Shown piece by piece: positions 35,293 through 44,818 of a stretch of 64,000 bases of DNA. The position numbers and the translations under genes are program-made. Source of the DNA: Reichenbachiella sp. 5M10 (GTDB taxonomy: Bacteria > Bacteroidota > Bacteroidia > Cytophagales > Cyclobacteriaceae); NCBI RefSeq assembly GCF_002742335.1, contig NZ_MDGR01000007.1, positions 1,988,501 through 2,052,500 of the forward strand, read 5' to 3'. Under the pieces are notes generated by a model. That model was not told the DNA's origin. It saw only the letters and a list, made by a program, of their open reading frames with translations, and ran no database searches. Numbering within the stretch: the stretch's first letter is position 1; the number at the start of each line of letters is the position of its first letter.

Positions 35293-36189
35293 CTACTGCA
35301 AATTTAAGTTGCCACGATGAGAAATCAACTGGACGGCACTTGGGAGAATTTCTACTTTCAAGTGTTTGAAAGTGCCGATCACCTCCCCATCCAACTGCAA
35401 CAATCTCGGTGTATCGAACTCAATCTCCGCATACTCCGTGACCAACATACGTCCGTCTTGGAAGTTAAAGTAGGTCTCATCGAATTTGGCCAAACCGGCC
35501 TTGATAAGCGATCCCGCATTGAGCTGATTGATCAGGACCAATTCAAACTTACCATCCATCGGGTTGCCGGTGACATTGAGCGGGACGCCGGTTCCATACT
35601 TGCGCGCATTGCAGATACCGATCATACAAATCTCTTCGTGATACGTGCTATCATTGGCATGGACTGTGACCCCAAAAGGCTCCATACGCGTGAGTTCGTC
35701 CACAAAATACTTGGCATATGTGGCCATCCCTCTGTTGGCATCTTGCTCGTACGACGCTACGATTTGGGCATTGACCCCCACATCTCCTAGATGTATACAG
35801 TAGTGTTCGTCGTTGATCTTGAGCAAATCAACGCCTGTGATCAAGTGAGACAGCAGTGCGTCGGTGAGCGCCTTCATCGGTTCAGGATTCACATAGAGTT
35901 CTGTCGCCATGCCGTTGGCTGACCCGAGAGGTATGATGCCTATCGGGTAGTGTTTGCCCAACAAGGCCTTGGCAGTAAACAACGTCGTGCCGTCTCCTCC
36001 CACTGACAATACTCGATCGGGAGCGTACTCCCCCAATACCTCGAGCAGTTGCTTTTCGTCCTTGTTTCCAGTGGTCTTGAATACATGACAATCTATCCCG
36101 TACTTCTGACAGTAGGATTTTGCCTCGCTCAAAAAGGGTTCCTTATCGACCCCTCCAGAAATTGGATTGACTACAAAAAGTACTTTCAT
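35293..36189 (-). CDS. Diacylglycerol/lipid kinase family protein (YegS/DgkB-like)
   Basis: The 298-aa protein starts MKVLFVVNPISGGVDKE and has the nucleotide-binding VLSVGGDGTTLFTAKALL and GIIPLGSANGMATELYV motifs (canonical GGDGT and GTxN-type). The C-terminal beta domain carries ICNARKYGTGVPLNVTGNPMDGKFELVLI. Family enzymes phosphorylate diacylglycerol or related lipids at the membrane. It overlaps the upstream phosphatidate-phosphatase-like gene by 4 nt, so the two opposing activities are co-translated. Confidence 0.9.
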   Translation of the reverse strand: MKVLFVVNPISGGVDKEPFLSEAKSYCQKYGIDCHVFKTTGNKDEKQLLEVLGEYAPDRVLSVGGDGTTLFTAKALLGKHYPIGIIPLGSANGMATELYVNPEPMKALTDALLSHLITGVDLLKINDEHYCIHLGDVGVNAQIVASYEQDANRGMATYAKYFVDELTRMEPFGVTVHANDSTYHEEICMIGICNARKYGTGVPLNVTGNPMDGKFELVLINQLNAGSLIKAGLAKFDETYFNFQDGRMLVTEYAEIEFDTPRLLQLDGEVIGTFKHLKVEILPSAVQLISHRGNLNLQ

Positions 36190-37127
36190 ATGTTTTCAGG
36201 GATTAATTGTTTCATTTCTTCATCAATGTCTAACTCCTCGTCTGAAGTAAAGTACTTGACGGGAACTGCCGTATCGGTCAAAACTCGCATCATCTCTATT
36301 TGTCGACTGGAAACCCTGTCCTTGGTTTGTCTAATGTATACTTTGAGTATGCGATTGGGGTATGACTTCACCACCTTGGCATAGACCTCCATGTCACGTT
36401 GGCTATCGTCCCCAAACAGTACGTAGGGTTTGCCCCCCGTATTGTCGAGCAAATACCGGATGTTGTCCAATTTGAAATCCACCCCTTTTTTGGGATTGAA
36501 AAGCTGACCAAGCCTCAAATAAGGTGTCAAAAACAAAACGCCATTGGGCAATTGATTGTGAGCAATGAAAGCCGCCAACATCCCGAAGAGATTGCCTTCG
36601 CTCTTGGATACATAACAAAAGCGTGCACGACGCGCCTCGATAGCCGCAAACATTTTTTGCGTGTATCCGATGACTTTTCTACGATGTGGAGACCGAAAGA
36701 CCAGTGTACTCACGCGCTTCCATAGGTCAGCAGTATTGGAGAGAATGATCGTATCATCTATATCGGAGATGACATCATAGTAGCCTGTGGTGTTTTCAAA
36801 TATCAATGGATAGCTCTGCGCCACTTCCAAGGGGTGGGGTTCATCGGGCAAGTAAACTTTCGGTTCATCATGAGGCACACCCTCCGCTACAAAACGAAAA
36901 CTCCCATCACTCCCTGTCCATACTTGCATACGTTCCTTACCGGCATCTACGATGAGTTCGCGATTGGCGTAGACTTTCGTCAAATAGGAACGACCTATTT
37001 TCAAGAGGTTGTTCCATCTGCCGACTTCTCTGTCAAATTGATAAGGCGAACGCGACAGTACGATTCCTGCATACAAAGTCTTGTTGTCGACGAGATGCAG
37101 GGCAGAAAATTGCCAAACGATAGGCAT
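36186..37127 (-). CDS. App1-family (DUF2183) phosphatidate phosphatase-like protein
   Basis: The 313-aa protein has an N-terminal beta-rich region (about 1-115) and a HAD-like catalytic domain. The domain starts YDVISDIDDTIILSNT (DxDxT nucleophile motif, about residue 121) and continues with FCYVSKSEGNL (motif II Ser), KLDNIRYLL with a candidate motif III Lys, and YVLFGDDSQRDMEVY (motif IV acids). The fungal member App1 dephosphorylates phosphatidic acid to diacylglycerol. With a lipid kinase gene overlapping its stop, a phosphatidate/diacylglycerol cycle is the natural reading. Substrate is inferred. Confidence 0.88.
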   Translation of the reverse strand: MPIVWQFSALHLVDNKTLYAGIVLSRSPYQFDREVGRWNNLLKIGRSYLTKVYANRELIVDAGKERMQVWTGSDGSFRFVAEGVPHDEPKVYLPDEPHPLEVAQSYPLIFENTTGYYDVISDIDDTIILSNTADLWKRVSTLVFRSPHRRKVIGYTQKMFAAIEARRARFCYVSKSEGNLFGMLAAFIAHNQLPNGVLFLTPYLRLGQLFNPKKGVDFKLDNIRYLLDNTGGKPYVLFGDDSQRDMEVYAKVVKSYPNRILKVYIRQTKDRVSSRQIEMMRVLTDTAVPVKYFTSDEELDIDEEMKQLIPENI

Positions 37128-37205
37128 TGTTTGCTTTTGTTTTTTTGGTTTTCAAACCTAAATCTAAACAATTCTGTTTAGTCCATATACTACACGGACA
37201 ACAGG

Positions 37206-38507
37206 CTAGCCTTGCTGCTCTCTCAAATACGTAGCGAGCAATTTTTCCAACAATTCGTCCTTGGAGAGATGCATCAATTGCCCCTTAAACTCCTTTTTGG
37301 TTGCTTCGTCCAATTTGTCTCCAACTGGTTTCTCTTTGGCTATTTTAGCCCCCCATAGAATGGCTTTGTTGACCAACTGATCCTTGACACTCGGTATCGG
37401 TTGTTGCTTGAGTTGAATATGAAGTTCACCTTCGAGTATTTTGAGCTTATCGAGCTCTTCGGGAAACACGAAGGTCAAACTCGTTCCCGTTTTGCCGGCA
37501 CGTGAGGTACGGCCACTTCTATGAGTATATGCTTCAGCCGTATCTGGCAAGTGATACTGAATCACGATCGCGACATCCTCTACGTCCACACCACGAGCAG
37601 CAACATCCGTTGCTAACAGTAGGTCTATGTAGCCTGCACGGTATTGTTCCATGACCTTGTTTCTGAGGCCTTGTGGCAAATCTCCGTGTATTGCTCCGCT
37701 ACTGATTTTCTTTGCTGACAGTTGTTTGTACAACTTCTGCACTCCTGATTTGGTTCGACAAAAGATAATCCCCTTCTGACCTTGATACAATTTGAGATAA
37801 TGTAAGAGCACATTCATTTTGTCCTCTGCAGGGACGATGATGGCTTGATGCCGTATGCCTTGATTGCTTCGGTCTATTGTCCCTACTTGTACCCTGACCA
37901 GTTCCTTGTGCAAGTACTTTTGAATGATACCACTGATTTCATCTGGCATGGTCGCCGAAAACAGCCACGTGGCATAGTTTCGCTGAGCTGTTGCCAAGAT
38001 CTTGTCAATATCCGTACGAAAACCTTTCAACAACATTTCGTCTGCTTCATCAAACACGACGAAGTGCAATGTCTCTAGATGTACGACTTTGCGCTGGACG
38101 AGATCCATGAGGCGCCCAGGAGTAGCAACGACTACCTGTGTCCCATTGCTGAGGTCATGAATTTGGGCTTTGAGAGACATCCCTCCGTAGATGGACTCTA
38201 TTTTTAGCTCAGTCATGTACTGAGCCAACCCCATCAGCTCCTGTCCTACTTGCTCACAGAGTTCGCGTGTCGGCACTAAAATCACCGCTTGTACCTTACC
38301 ACTCTTCGTATCGATACGGGACAAGAGCGGAGCACCGTATGCATAGGTCTTGCCAGTCCCTGTCGCGGATCTACCTATGAAGTCCCCGGAGTGTGTCAAT
38401 AGGATGGGTATTGCCTTGGCTTGAATCTCACTAGGAGCATCGATTCCCTTTTCGAGGAGTGCCTTGATGATCTCTGGGTGTACCTGACTGGTAGAAAATT
38501 TATCCAT
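37206..38507 (-). CDS. DEAD-box ATP-dependent RNA helicase
   Basis: The 433-aa helicase has all core motifs in order: GRSATGTGKTYAYG (motif I), VPTRELCEQ (Ia), TPGRLMDLV (Ib), VFDEADEMLLKGF (II, DEAD), FSATMPDEI (III), GIIFCRTKSG (IV), LLATDVAARGVDVEDV (V) and HRSGRTSRAGKTG (VI). A short C-terminal extension of about 60 residues follows. Such enzymes remodel RNA in ribosome assembly, cold adaptation or decay. It is 10 nt downstream of a second helicase gene, so both are likely co-transcribed. Confidence 0.95.
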   Translation of the reverse strand: MDKFSTSQVHPEIIKALLEKGIDAPSEIQAKAIPILLTHSGDFIGRSATGTGKTYAYGAPLLSRIDTKSGKVQAVILVPTRELCEQVGQELMGLAQYMTELKIESIYGGMSLKAQIHDLSNGTQVVVATPGRLMDLVQRKVVHLETLHFVVFDEADEMLLKGFRTDIDKILATAQRNYATWLFSATMPDEISGIIQKYLHKELVRVQVGTIDRSNQGIRHQAIIVPAEDKMNVLLHYLKLYQGQKGIIFCRTKSGVQKLYKQLSAKKISSGAIHGDLPQGLRNKVMEQYRAGYIDLLLATDVAARGVDVEDVAIVIQYHLPDTAEAYTHRSGRTSRAGKTGTSLTFVFPEELDKLKILEGELHIQLKQQPIPSVKDQLVNKAILWGAKIAKEKPVGDKLDEATKKEFKGQLMHLSKDELLEKLLATYLREQQG

Positions 38508-38517
38508 ATCTTATGCC

Positions 38518-39873
38518 CTATCGGCGTTTTTTCTTGAGTTTGTTTTGATTCTTATCACCACGAGTCCTCGCTTTCTTGTACTTCTGCTCCAACTTCCTTT
38601 TGTATGAGCCGCCCAGATTTACTTTTTGATTCTTTTCCTTTTTCTCCTGTTCTCCGACTGGTTCTGTCTTGATTTTCATGTTGCGATTGTAGTTGCTCTC
38701 AGCTACTCTCGTACGTTCTTCAGGGATGAGTTCATTGTTTATCTCTACCTCTTCGGGGAAATCTGCCTCTGGGATATGGTAGTTCATCAACTCCTCTATG
38801 GCTATCTTGGCAGACTCTTCTTTCTCTGTAAAAAAAAGGATGGATTTCCCCTCTTGCTCTGCACGTCCTGTACGACCGATACGATGCATGTAGTTTTCGG
38901 GATACGTCGGCACATCAAAGTTGATCACGTGTGAGATTCGGTCCAAATCCAAGCCTCTCGAAATCACGTCGGTTGCGATCAAAATACGCTTGCTACCTTC
39001 TTCGAATTCCTCCACAGAGCGTATCCGGTAGTTCTGCGATTTATTGGAGTGTATGATACAAATCGCCGAGCGAAATTGCTCCTCCAAGATATCGAATAGT
39101 CTATCGGCAATTTTCTTGTTGGACACGAACACCAGTACTTTGCTAAACTGGCTCTTGTCCATAAGGAGGTGGGCAACTAAGTTGGCTTTTGTATGAAAAT
39201 TTTTGACTGCATAGCATTGCTGTGAGATGTTTTCGAGAGGAGTCCCACTCACCGCAATCGAAATACGCTCCGGAGCTACGAAATACTCGTCCATCAATGC
39301 ATCCACCTCGTCTGTCATGGTTGCTGAGAACATGATATTTTGTCTTCTCGGTGGCAACAACTCAAAAAGGTTGGTCAGCTGAGTACGAAAACCCAAATCC
39401 AACATGACATCCACCTCGTCTATCACCAGTTGGCTTACATCACGTAGTTTGACCGCCTTGGATACCGCCAAGTCAAAGAGTCTACCAGGAGTAGCGACAA
39501 GGATGTCTACTCCCTCGAGTAGTTTTTGTTTTTGAATATTGATGTTGGACTCTCCATAGACTCCCAGTGTACGGACATTCATATACTCGGTGAATCCACC
39601 GATGTTGGAGACCAACTGATCAACCAACTCCCGGGTAGGCACGAGGATCAAAACACGCGGCGTTACTTGTTTCGAAAACTTGAGCTGTTGCAAAATGGGC
39701 AACATGTATGCAAAGGTCTTGCCCGTACCTGTCTGTGCAATTCCGACGACATCCTTGCCAGAGAGGACGACCGAAAAGGCCTCTTCCTGTATAGGAGTAG
39801 GACGCTCATATCCCAAATCAGCAATTGCAAAACGTAAGGCCTTGGAGAGGTTAAAATTCTCAAAAGTATTCAT
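38518..39873 (-). CDS. DEAD-box-type RNA helicase with DEVD motif II
   Basis: The 451-aa helicase has GIAQTGTGKTFAYM (motif I), VPTRELVDQ, TPGRLFDLA, LVIDEVDVMLDLGF (motif II reads DEVD instead of DEAD), FSATMTDEV, VLVFVSNKKIA, LIATDVISRGLDLDRI and HRIGRTGRAEQEG. The C-terminal tail of about 90 residues is very basic (Lys/Arg/Gln/Asn), as in RNA-binding extensions. The Ala-to-Val change is conservative and unlikely to abolish ATPase activity. It is the upstream member of a helicase pair. Confidence 0.95.
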   Translation of the reverse strand: MNTFENFNLSKALRFAIADLGYERPTPIQEEAFSVVLSGKDVVGIAQTGTGKTFAYMLPILQQLKFSKQVTPRVLILVPTRELVDQLVSNIGGFTEYMNVRTLGVYGESNINIQKQKLLEGVDILVATPGRLFDLAVSKAVKLRDVSQLVIDEVDVMLDLGFRTQLTNLFELLPPRRQNIMFSATMTDEVDALMDEYFVAPERISIAVSGTPLENISQQCYAVKNFHTKANLVAHLLMDKSQFSKVLVFVSNKKIADRLFDILEEQFRSAICIIHSNKSQNYRIRSVEEFEEGSKRILIATDVISRGLDLDRISHVINFDVPTYPENYMHRIGRTGRAEQEGKSILFFTEKEESAKIAIEELMNYHIPEADFPEEVEINNELIPEERTRVAESNYNRNMKIKTEPVGEQEKKEKNQKVNLGGSYKRKLEQKYKKARTRGDKNQNKLKKKRR

Positions 39874-39944
39874 TCAATCAATCTTTCGGCAAAGCTAGCC
39901 ATATAATTGATAGCAACTGGTCACTACATGTGAGAACTACCCTG

Positions 39945-41393
39945 CTACTCCTGCTCCCTATCGTCATGGAGCTTGTTGAACTGCTCCTTTTTTCGGATTT
40001 TGATCAATGCATCAAATTTACGTTTGACCGACAGGTTATTTTCTATGAGATCATTGATCACTCGGTATGGAATCGACAAGAGTTCTAAGTCCGTATGCGC
40101 GATGACCGTACCTTCGTTGGCCGTATTATTGAGCAATTCCATCTCTCCAAAGAGCTCTCCTTTTTTGGCCATTCCCACAAAAACACTTTCTCCTTCCGAC
40201 TCTACATATATATCAACCTTGCCTTTGATGATCAGATGTACATGATTGGATCGCTCCGATTGCTGCACAATCACCTCTCCTTTGCCGAATATATTGAAGT
40301 CCGACTTTTTGATGAACTCCTTGAGATAGGATACACTCAGACCAGAAAATACTGGAGACCCTAGTATCAACTGACTCTTGGACAACAAATAGTTCTCCTT
40401 ATTGAACTCCTCTTTGGTCCATGGCTTGCCATAGGATACTGGGTTGGGCAATCTGAGATTGTGTCGCTTCGCTCCATACCAAATCTTGGTATACAATTCG
40501 TCTTTGATCAATTCGGATTCCCAAAAGTCATCAATGAAATACAGCACCTCATAGTCTACCTTGTGGTTATCAAACTTTATAGTTTTGACTTCAAAAGGAG
40601 GGTCTTTTCGGATGTTTTCAGTACTGAGGATGATGTCTTCGATGATAGATTTCACTTGATTGGGAGGCTCCTCGTTGTTGAAGGACACCTGGAGACTCTC
40701 GGCGTGGAATTTATTGGGTCGAGAATAGTTCAAAAAAACCTGTTTGCCCAAGTACGAATTGGGGATGGTGATCATGTCGTTTTGACGGTTGACGATACGT
40801 ATAGCACGCCAATTCATCTCCACGATCTTGCCGTAGTGACTATCGATTTGGATCCAGTCCCCTGTGTGAAAGGGACGTTCGTATAGCAGTGAAATCCCAG
40901 AAAAAAGATTGCCTAAGGTATCTTGTAGCGCCAAGCCCAGCACCAGTGAGGTCACCCCCAAAGCAGTAATCAAACTCCCCAAATCCGAGCCCCAAATCTC
41001 TGATGCGATCACTGCAAAACCAATAGCGATTACGATCATACGCATGATTTGCTGTAGCAACTTCGGGACACGAGTTTTGCGATCCTCTCCTACGTCAGAA
41101 TCTGTAAAAAATATCTGATTGACGAAATTGATAAACAAATACAATCCTACAATCCAAAGTGTCGTCTCGTAGAGTTTGAGAAACACGGCAGGAAAATCAT
41201 AGGGGATGATTTTGACCAATGTCAAATAAACCGTCACCAAAGGCAAAAACACGTTTTTCAGTACAGAGACAGTCGCCACTGAAGGATGATTGATCTTCTT
41301 TAGGCGGTAGTTGATCTCACTGATCAGAATGGCCAATAAGGGGTACAATGTAGCTATCAGTACGCCCCAAAATGTAATGCTATCCTTGTTCAT
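39945..41393 (-). CDS. MscS-family channel with C-terminal cyclic-nucleotide-binding domain
   Basis: The 482-aa protein has about four transmembrane helices, the MscS pore/beta region (LITALGVTSLVLGLALQDTLGNLFSGISLLYERPF, given in part as QDTLGNLFSG; then DWIQIDSHYGKIVEMNWRAI), a soluble vestibule, and a cNBD (about 345-465; FGKGEVIVQQSERSN, GELFGEMELL). In the phosphate-binding cassette the usual Arg-Ser/Thr-Ala after FGExxLL is absent (NNTANEGTVIA), so cAMP binding is doubtful. Its ATG shares one base with the stop of the cyclase gene (TAATG). Confidence 0.9.
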   Translation of the reverse strand: MNKDSITFWGVLIATLYPLLAILISEINYRLKKINHPSVATVSVLKNVFLPLVTVYLTLVKIIPYDFPAVFLKLYETTLWIVGLYLFINFVNQIFFTDSDVGEDRKTRVPKLLQQIMRMIVIAIGFAVIASEIWGSDLGSLITALGVTSLVLGLALQDTLGNLFSGISLLYERPFHTGDWIQIDSHYGKIVEMNWRAIRIVNRQNDMITIPNSYLGKQVFLNYSRPNKFHAESLQVSFNNEEPPNQVKSIIEDIILSTENIRKDPPFEVKTIKFDNHKVDYEVLYFIDDFWESELIKDELYTKIWYGAKRHNLRLPNPVSYGKPWTKEEFNKENYLLSKSQLILGSPVFSGLSVSYLKEFIKKSDFNIFGKGEVIVQQSERSNHVHLIIKGKVDIYVESEGESVFVGMAKKGELFGEMELLNNTANEGTVIAHTDLELLSIPYRVINDLIENNLSVKRKFDALIKIRKKEQFNKLHDDREQE

Positions 41394-43525
41394 TATTCTG
41401 CTATCTCTCTATTTATCGCATGGCTTACATTCCACACATCTACCCCTTCAAAATCCTTGATTCCTGTCTTCTCTTCCATTTCGAAAATATCGACCAAGTT
41501 TTCGTGTATTGTTTGATTGACTAGAATCTCCCCTTGATCGGCATGATCACACAAAAATTTGGCTGTACTGACTGCTTCACCCCACACATCATACTTGACC
41601 TGGTGCCTACCTACCAATCCTGCAAACACATCTCCAGAACTGACCGCCACGGCTAGACCTAAGTTCAAGTCATGTGTATCACTATACTGACGTACGATTC
41701 GTCTCATCTCCAGTGCAAAATTGACGATGGTCGTATTGTGGTCGAGCTTAGGCATCTCTACACCACTCACCGCGAGATAATTGTCTCCTATGGTTGTGAC
41801 TTTTTCTATGTCATATTGCTTGCCCAGCGTATCGAAGGATTCGATGATGTCATTGAGCACACGAATCGACTCCTTGGGCGGTACCTCACGTGAGAGTGCC
41901 GTGAACCCTGTAATATCTGCATACAATACAGTCACGTTGCTTTGCCGGATGATCAAGTCTTGTTCACCGTTTTTCCATCTTCCACCAAACATGTCCGGCA
42001 TGAGAGTAGACACCAATTCATCAAATCGATTGGTGAGTTTGGTCAGTTTCTTATCGTATTCAAATATAGTATCTCCGATTTTGTTGAAGGACTTAGCCAA
42101 TACTTCGTATTCGTCGAAGGTCTGGATCTTCACTTTGGCTTGGAGGTCACCCTCACTGATCTTGCTTGCACTCTCTATCAATTTGAAAATAGGCCGTGTA
42201 AATAGCGATGAAGACAACATCCCAATCGCCGTAAATAGAATGATAGCCACTACCAGAATGATAATCACAAACTGTCTGTAGCGATGTAATTCTCTGAGTC
42301 CTTCGTCTGCATCCTGCTCGGCAATGATCGCCCAGTTGAGTCCAAATTTTTCAAAAGGAGCATAAGAACTCAGGACCTCTTCACCTCGGAAGTTTTCAAT
42401 TCGCTTGTGGCCCGTGATCCCAGCTAACGCTTCGGTACTGGCTTCTGTCTCGACATGCTGAAAAAACACCGATGTTTTGAAGCGCTCTATCATCTGTATA
42501 CGCGTCTGTTGGTCATCGACATCCTTGATGGTTTCGATGTATTCATCAAAATCCTCCAAAACCATTCGGTTGTCGTTTCGCATCATGTTGTCCGATCCAA
42601 CCAAATAGATCTCTCCAGTTTTGCCTAAGCCATCGTCTTCCCAGTCCTCTCCCGCGCTCATGATCTGATTGACACGGTGAATGGACATCTGTAGCGCGAT
42701 AACCCCTACGAAATCATCGTTGTTGTACACTGGAGCTGCCACAAACGACGCTGGGGCGCCATATGAAGGACGGTACAGTTCAAAATCAACAAATTTGCCC
42801 CCATGTATGTCTTTGTTGTCCAAAATTTCTTGTACCAGATGACCCAAGTTGCTGCTGCTGTATGGCCCATCTTTTAGATTGGTCGCAAAATCAGCCTCCT
42901 TTTTGACAGTATATACCACATTGCCTTTGGGGTCAATAAGTAGCACATCGTAAAACTTCATTTCCTCCATGAAATTCTTGAGTCGGCGGTGTACCCCCTC
43001 TGCGATTTTGTCATAGCGAAAACCACTTTCTACCCTAAGCAGATTCTGCTTTTCTCCAATTGGATTTGGGTTGTTGGCCAAGTACTGATACTGCAAATAT
43101 TTACCAACTCGTGTTTTAGGCAAGTACAGTTTCTTGCTGTTGTATATCTCAATATTTGACTCAAGTATGGATAAGTAGTCATTGTAAAAATCGTCCAAGA
43201 CATCACTTTGTGCCCGGTTTAATCGCATATAATTGAGTTCATCGTATGCCGGTCCAAAATCACGCAACGAAACCGACACTATCGAATCCTTACTGATGTA
43301 CTCTACTTGATCTTTGATACTGGCAAAATACCCATCGATATGGTACTCCCTACTGCTTCGCAAAGAGGTCAACTGAGCGTATACACCCGAGACGATCGCA
43401 TTCTTGGCGCGGTTGTAACTAAACAAAGAAACAATAAGGGTACTCACAATACTCACGAGCACCACAATGACTGTCAATTTGGATTGTATACTAATCGATA
43501 CCAATCCTCTCGAATCTTTAAACAT
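41393..43525 (-). CDS. Receptor-type class III nucleotidyl cyclase (dCache-HAMP-CHD)
   Basis: The 710-aa membrane protein has a TM helix (about 17-38), an extracytoplasmic dCache-like sensor (to about 415), a second TM helix (IIILVVAIILFTAIG), HAMP (SASKISEGDLQAKV), and a cyclase homology domain from about 520. The metal Asp residues are present (VLYADITGFTALS; TIGDNYLAVSG). The adenine-selecting Lys/Asp pair is also present (EKVTTIGD, VKYDVWGE). The transition-state Asn and Arg, normally VNxAxR, are replaced (VSTAKFL). It is coupled by one base to the MscS-cNBD gene. Confidence 0.9.
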   Translation of the reverse strand: MFKDSRGLVSISIQSKLTVIVVLVSIVSTLIVSLFSYNRAKNAIVSGVYAQLTSLRSSREYHIDGYFASIKDQVEYISKDSIVSVSLRDFGPAYDELNYMRLNRAQSDVLDDFYNDYLSILESNIEIYNSKKLYLPKTRVGKYLQYQYLANNPNPIGEKQNLLRVESGFRYDKIAEGVHRRLKNFMEEMKFYDVLLIDPKGNVVYTVKKEADFATNLKDGPYSSSNLGHLVQEILDNKDIHGGKFVDFELYRPSYGAPASFVAAPVYNNDDFVGVIALQMSIHRVNQIMSAGEDWEDDGLGKTGEIYLVGSDNMMRNDNRMVLEDFDEYIETIKDVDDQQTRIQMIERFKTSVFFQHVETEASTEALAGITGHKRIENFRGEEVLSSYAPFEKFGLNWAIIAEQDADEGLRELHRYRQFVIIILVVAIILFTAIGMLSSSLFTRPIFKLIESASKISEGDLQAKVKIQTFDEYEVLAKSFNKIGDTIFEYDKKLTKLTNRFDELVSTLMPDMFGGRWKNGEQDLIIRQSNVTVLYADITGFTALSREVPPKESIRVLNDIIESFDTLGKQYDIEKVTTIGDNYLAVSGVEMPKLDHNTTIVNFALEMRRIVRQYSDTHDLNLGLAVAVSSGDVFAGLVGRHQVKYDVWGEAVSTAKFLCDHADQGEILVNQTIHENLVDIFEMEEKTGIKDFEGVDVWNVSHAINREIAE

Positions 43526-43700
43526 TTAGATCTAGTTATAATATTATTGGATAAAGCTAGCTTGAATTGAAAGCAAATTAGATAAAAGTGATCAATTGTT
43601 TAATTCTGCCTGAGAAAAACTATACCGAACAGTTCGGTTTTGAGCACTTAGAATTGAAGTATATTCTTTCCAATCCAAGCAATGAGAAAAGTAGAGCTGT

Positions 43701-43734
43701 AAAAAAACCAAAACCCGGCTTCACCGGGTTTTGG
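43701..43734 (-). terminator. Terminator downstream of the histidine phosphatase
   Basis: A perfect 11-bp stem (CCAAAACCCGG and complement, loop CTTCA) is followed by seven T on the minus strand. It lies 205 nt past the phosphatase stop and upstream of the cyclase promoter. The rest of 43526-43938 shows no gene. Confidence 0.85.
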
Positions 43735-43938
43735 GCTGAGCAGGTACAAGGACCAATTCTCTACCATTGTCGATCGAACCGTGCCGATCCTATGAGTTAA
43801 ATTTACAAAATAAGTTTCTGAATTCTAGCAATTTAATGAATAAAATTCTCCTTGTACAACTCCACAACTCACTCTTGTTTCACTTGGCTCCTACCTCCCC
43901 CATTTTTATAGAAATCTCAAGTGCCACGTTTCGATAGG

Positions 43939-44562
43939 TCATGCGATCAGGTGAGCCAGATGTGCTACATCAGCTTGACGGATGATCTCATACTGCCCGT
44001 CATGATAGTGCAGCTGGTAGAGACAGAGATTGGCATGAGGAAAATCCTCAGAACGAGACAATGGCAAGCCCATCATCCAGCACAACTGTATGCGCATCGC
44101 TCTGCCATGTGTAGCAATCAAGACATGCTCCTCGTCTCCCTCGAGCACATGATTCATCGCTTCTTGCTGACGTGCAGCTACTTCGATGGGCGTATCTCCT
44201 CCCCCTACTCGGTAGTCAAGATTCCCTTGACTCCATTGTTCGATCCCTGCCAAGTACATGGCGTGCCGCTCTTTGTCATAAGCTAAGCCCTCATGATCCC
44301 CCCAACTGATCTCATCAAACCCCGAGAGCTGCTCATATGGAACTCCTTGGTCGATAAAGCCTTGTACAGACTGCACCGTTCTTTTGAGCGATGAAGTATA
44401 TATTTGTCCGAAAGACACCTCTCGATAGGCTTGATAAAAAGCCTCAGCTTGTCGTCTCCCGAGTGCATTGAGATCCGAATCTATGCCTCGACCCTGTACA
44501 CGTTTCTGTTTGTTGAAATCCGTCTCTCCATGACGGATGATGTATATATTTTTGCTTTTCAA
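43939..44562 (-). CDS. Histidine phosphatase family protein (phosphoglycerate-mutase-like)
   Basis: The protein is about 207 aa with the catalytic signature IYIIRHGETDFNKQKRVQGR (phospho-acceptor His in RHGE), the SSLKRTVQSVQ helix, the acid in DEISWGDHEG, and the second His in LIATHGRAMRIQL. Such enzymes dephosphorylate small metabolites or proteins. No ATG precedes the motif in frame. A TTG at 44562 gives the natural N-terminus MKSKNIYIIRHGET and is chosen over a TTG at 44622. Confidence 0.88.
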   Translation of the reverse strand: MKSKNIYIIRHGETDFNKQKRVQGRGIDSDLNALGRRQAEAFYQAYREVSFGQIYTSSLKRTVQSVQGFIDQGVPYEQLSGFDEISWGDHEGLAYDKERHAMYLAGIEQWSQGNLDYRVGGGDTPIEVAARQQEAMNHVLEGDEEHVLIATHGRAMRIQLCWMMGLPLSRSEDFPHANLCLYQLHYHDGQYEIIRQADVAHLAHLIA

Positions 44563-44818
44563 TCGAATTGTGGTTTTGTTTGCTGACGCACGAAAATAAG
44601 GGGTAAAACCTGAATAATACAATTCGGCAACTACATAGAGGAATGATATGAGTCAATGGGTTTGGTTTCAACGAGATGAGAAAATGCAAGAGTATACATG
44701 GACTCATGCTCGAAGTAAGAATTCCTTGGATACATGGATGCAAATTTGGCCAATCGAACCGCACGATCCTTCCCTTCGGTTTGGCGTAAACCAGAATCGG
44801 TACTAAACGAAGTTTTTT

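Noticed and set aside
38518-39873. DEVD in place of DEAD as a sign of an inactive helicase
   Set aside because: The catalytic Asp-Glu and all other motifs are intact; Ala to Val in motif II is a mild change.
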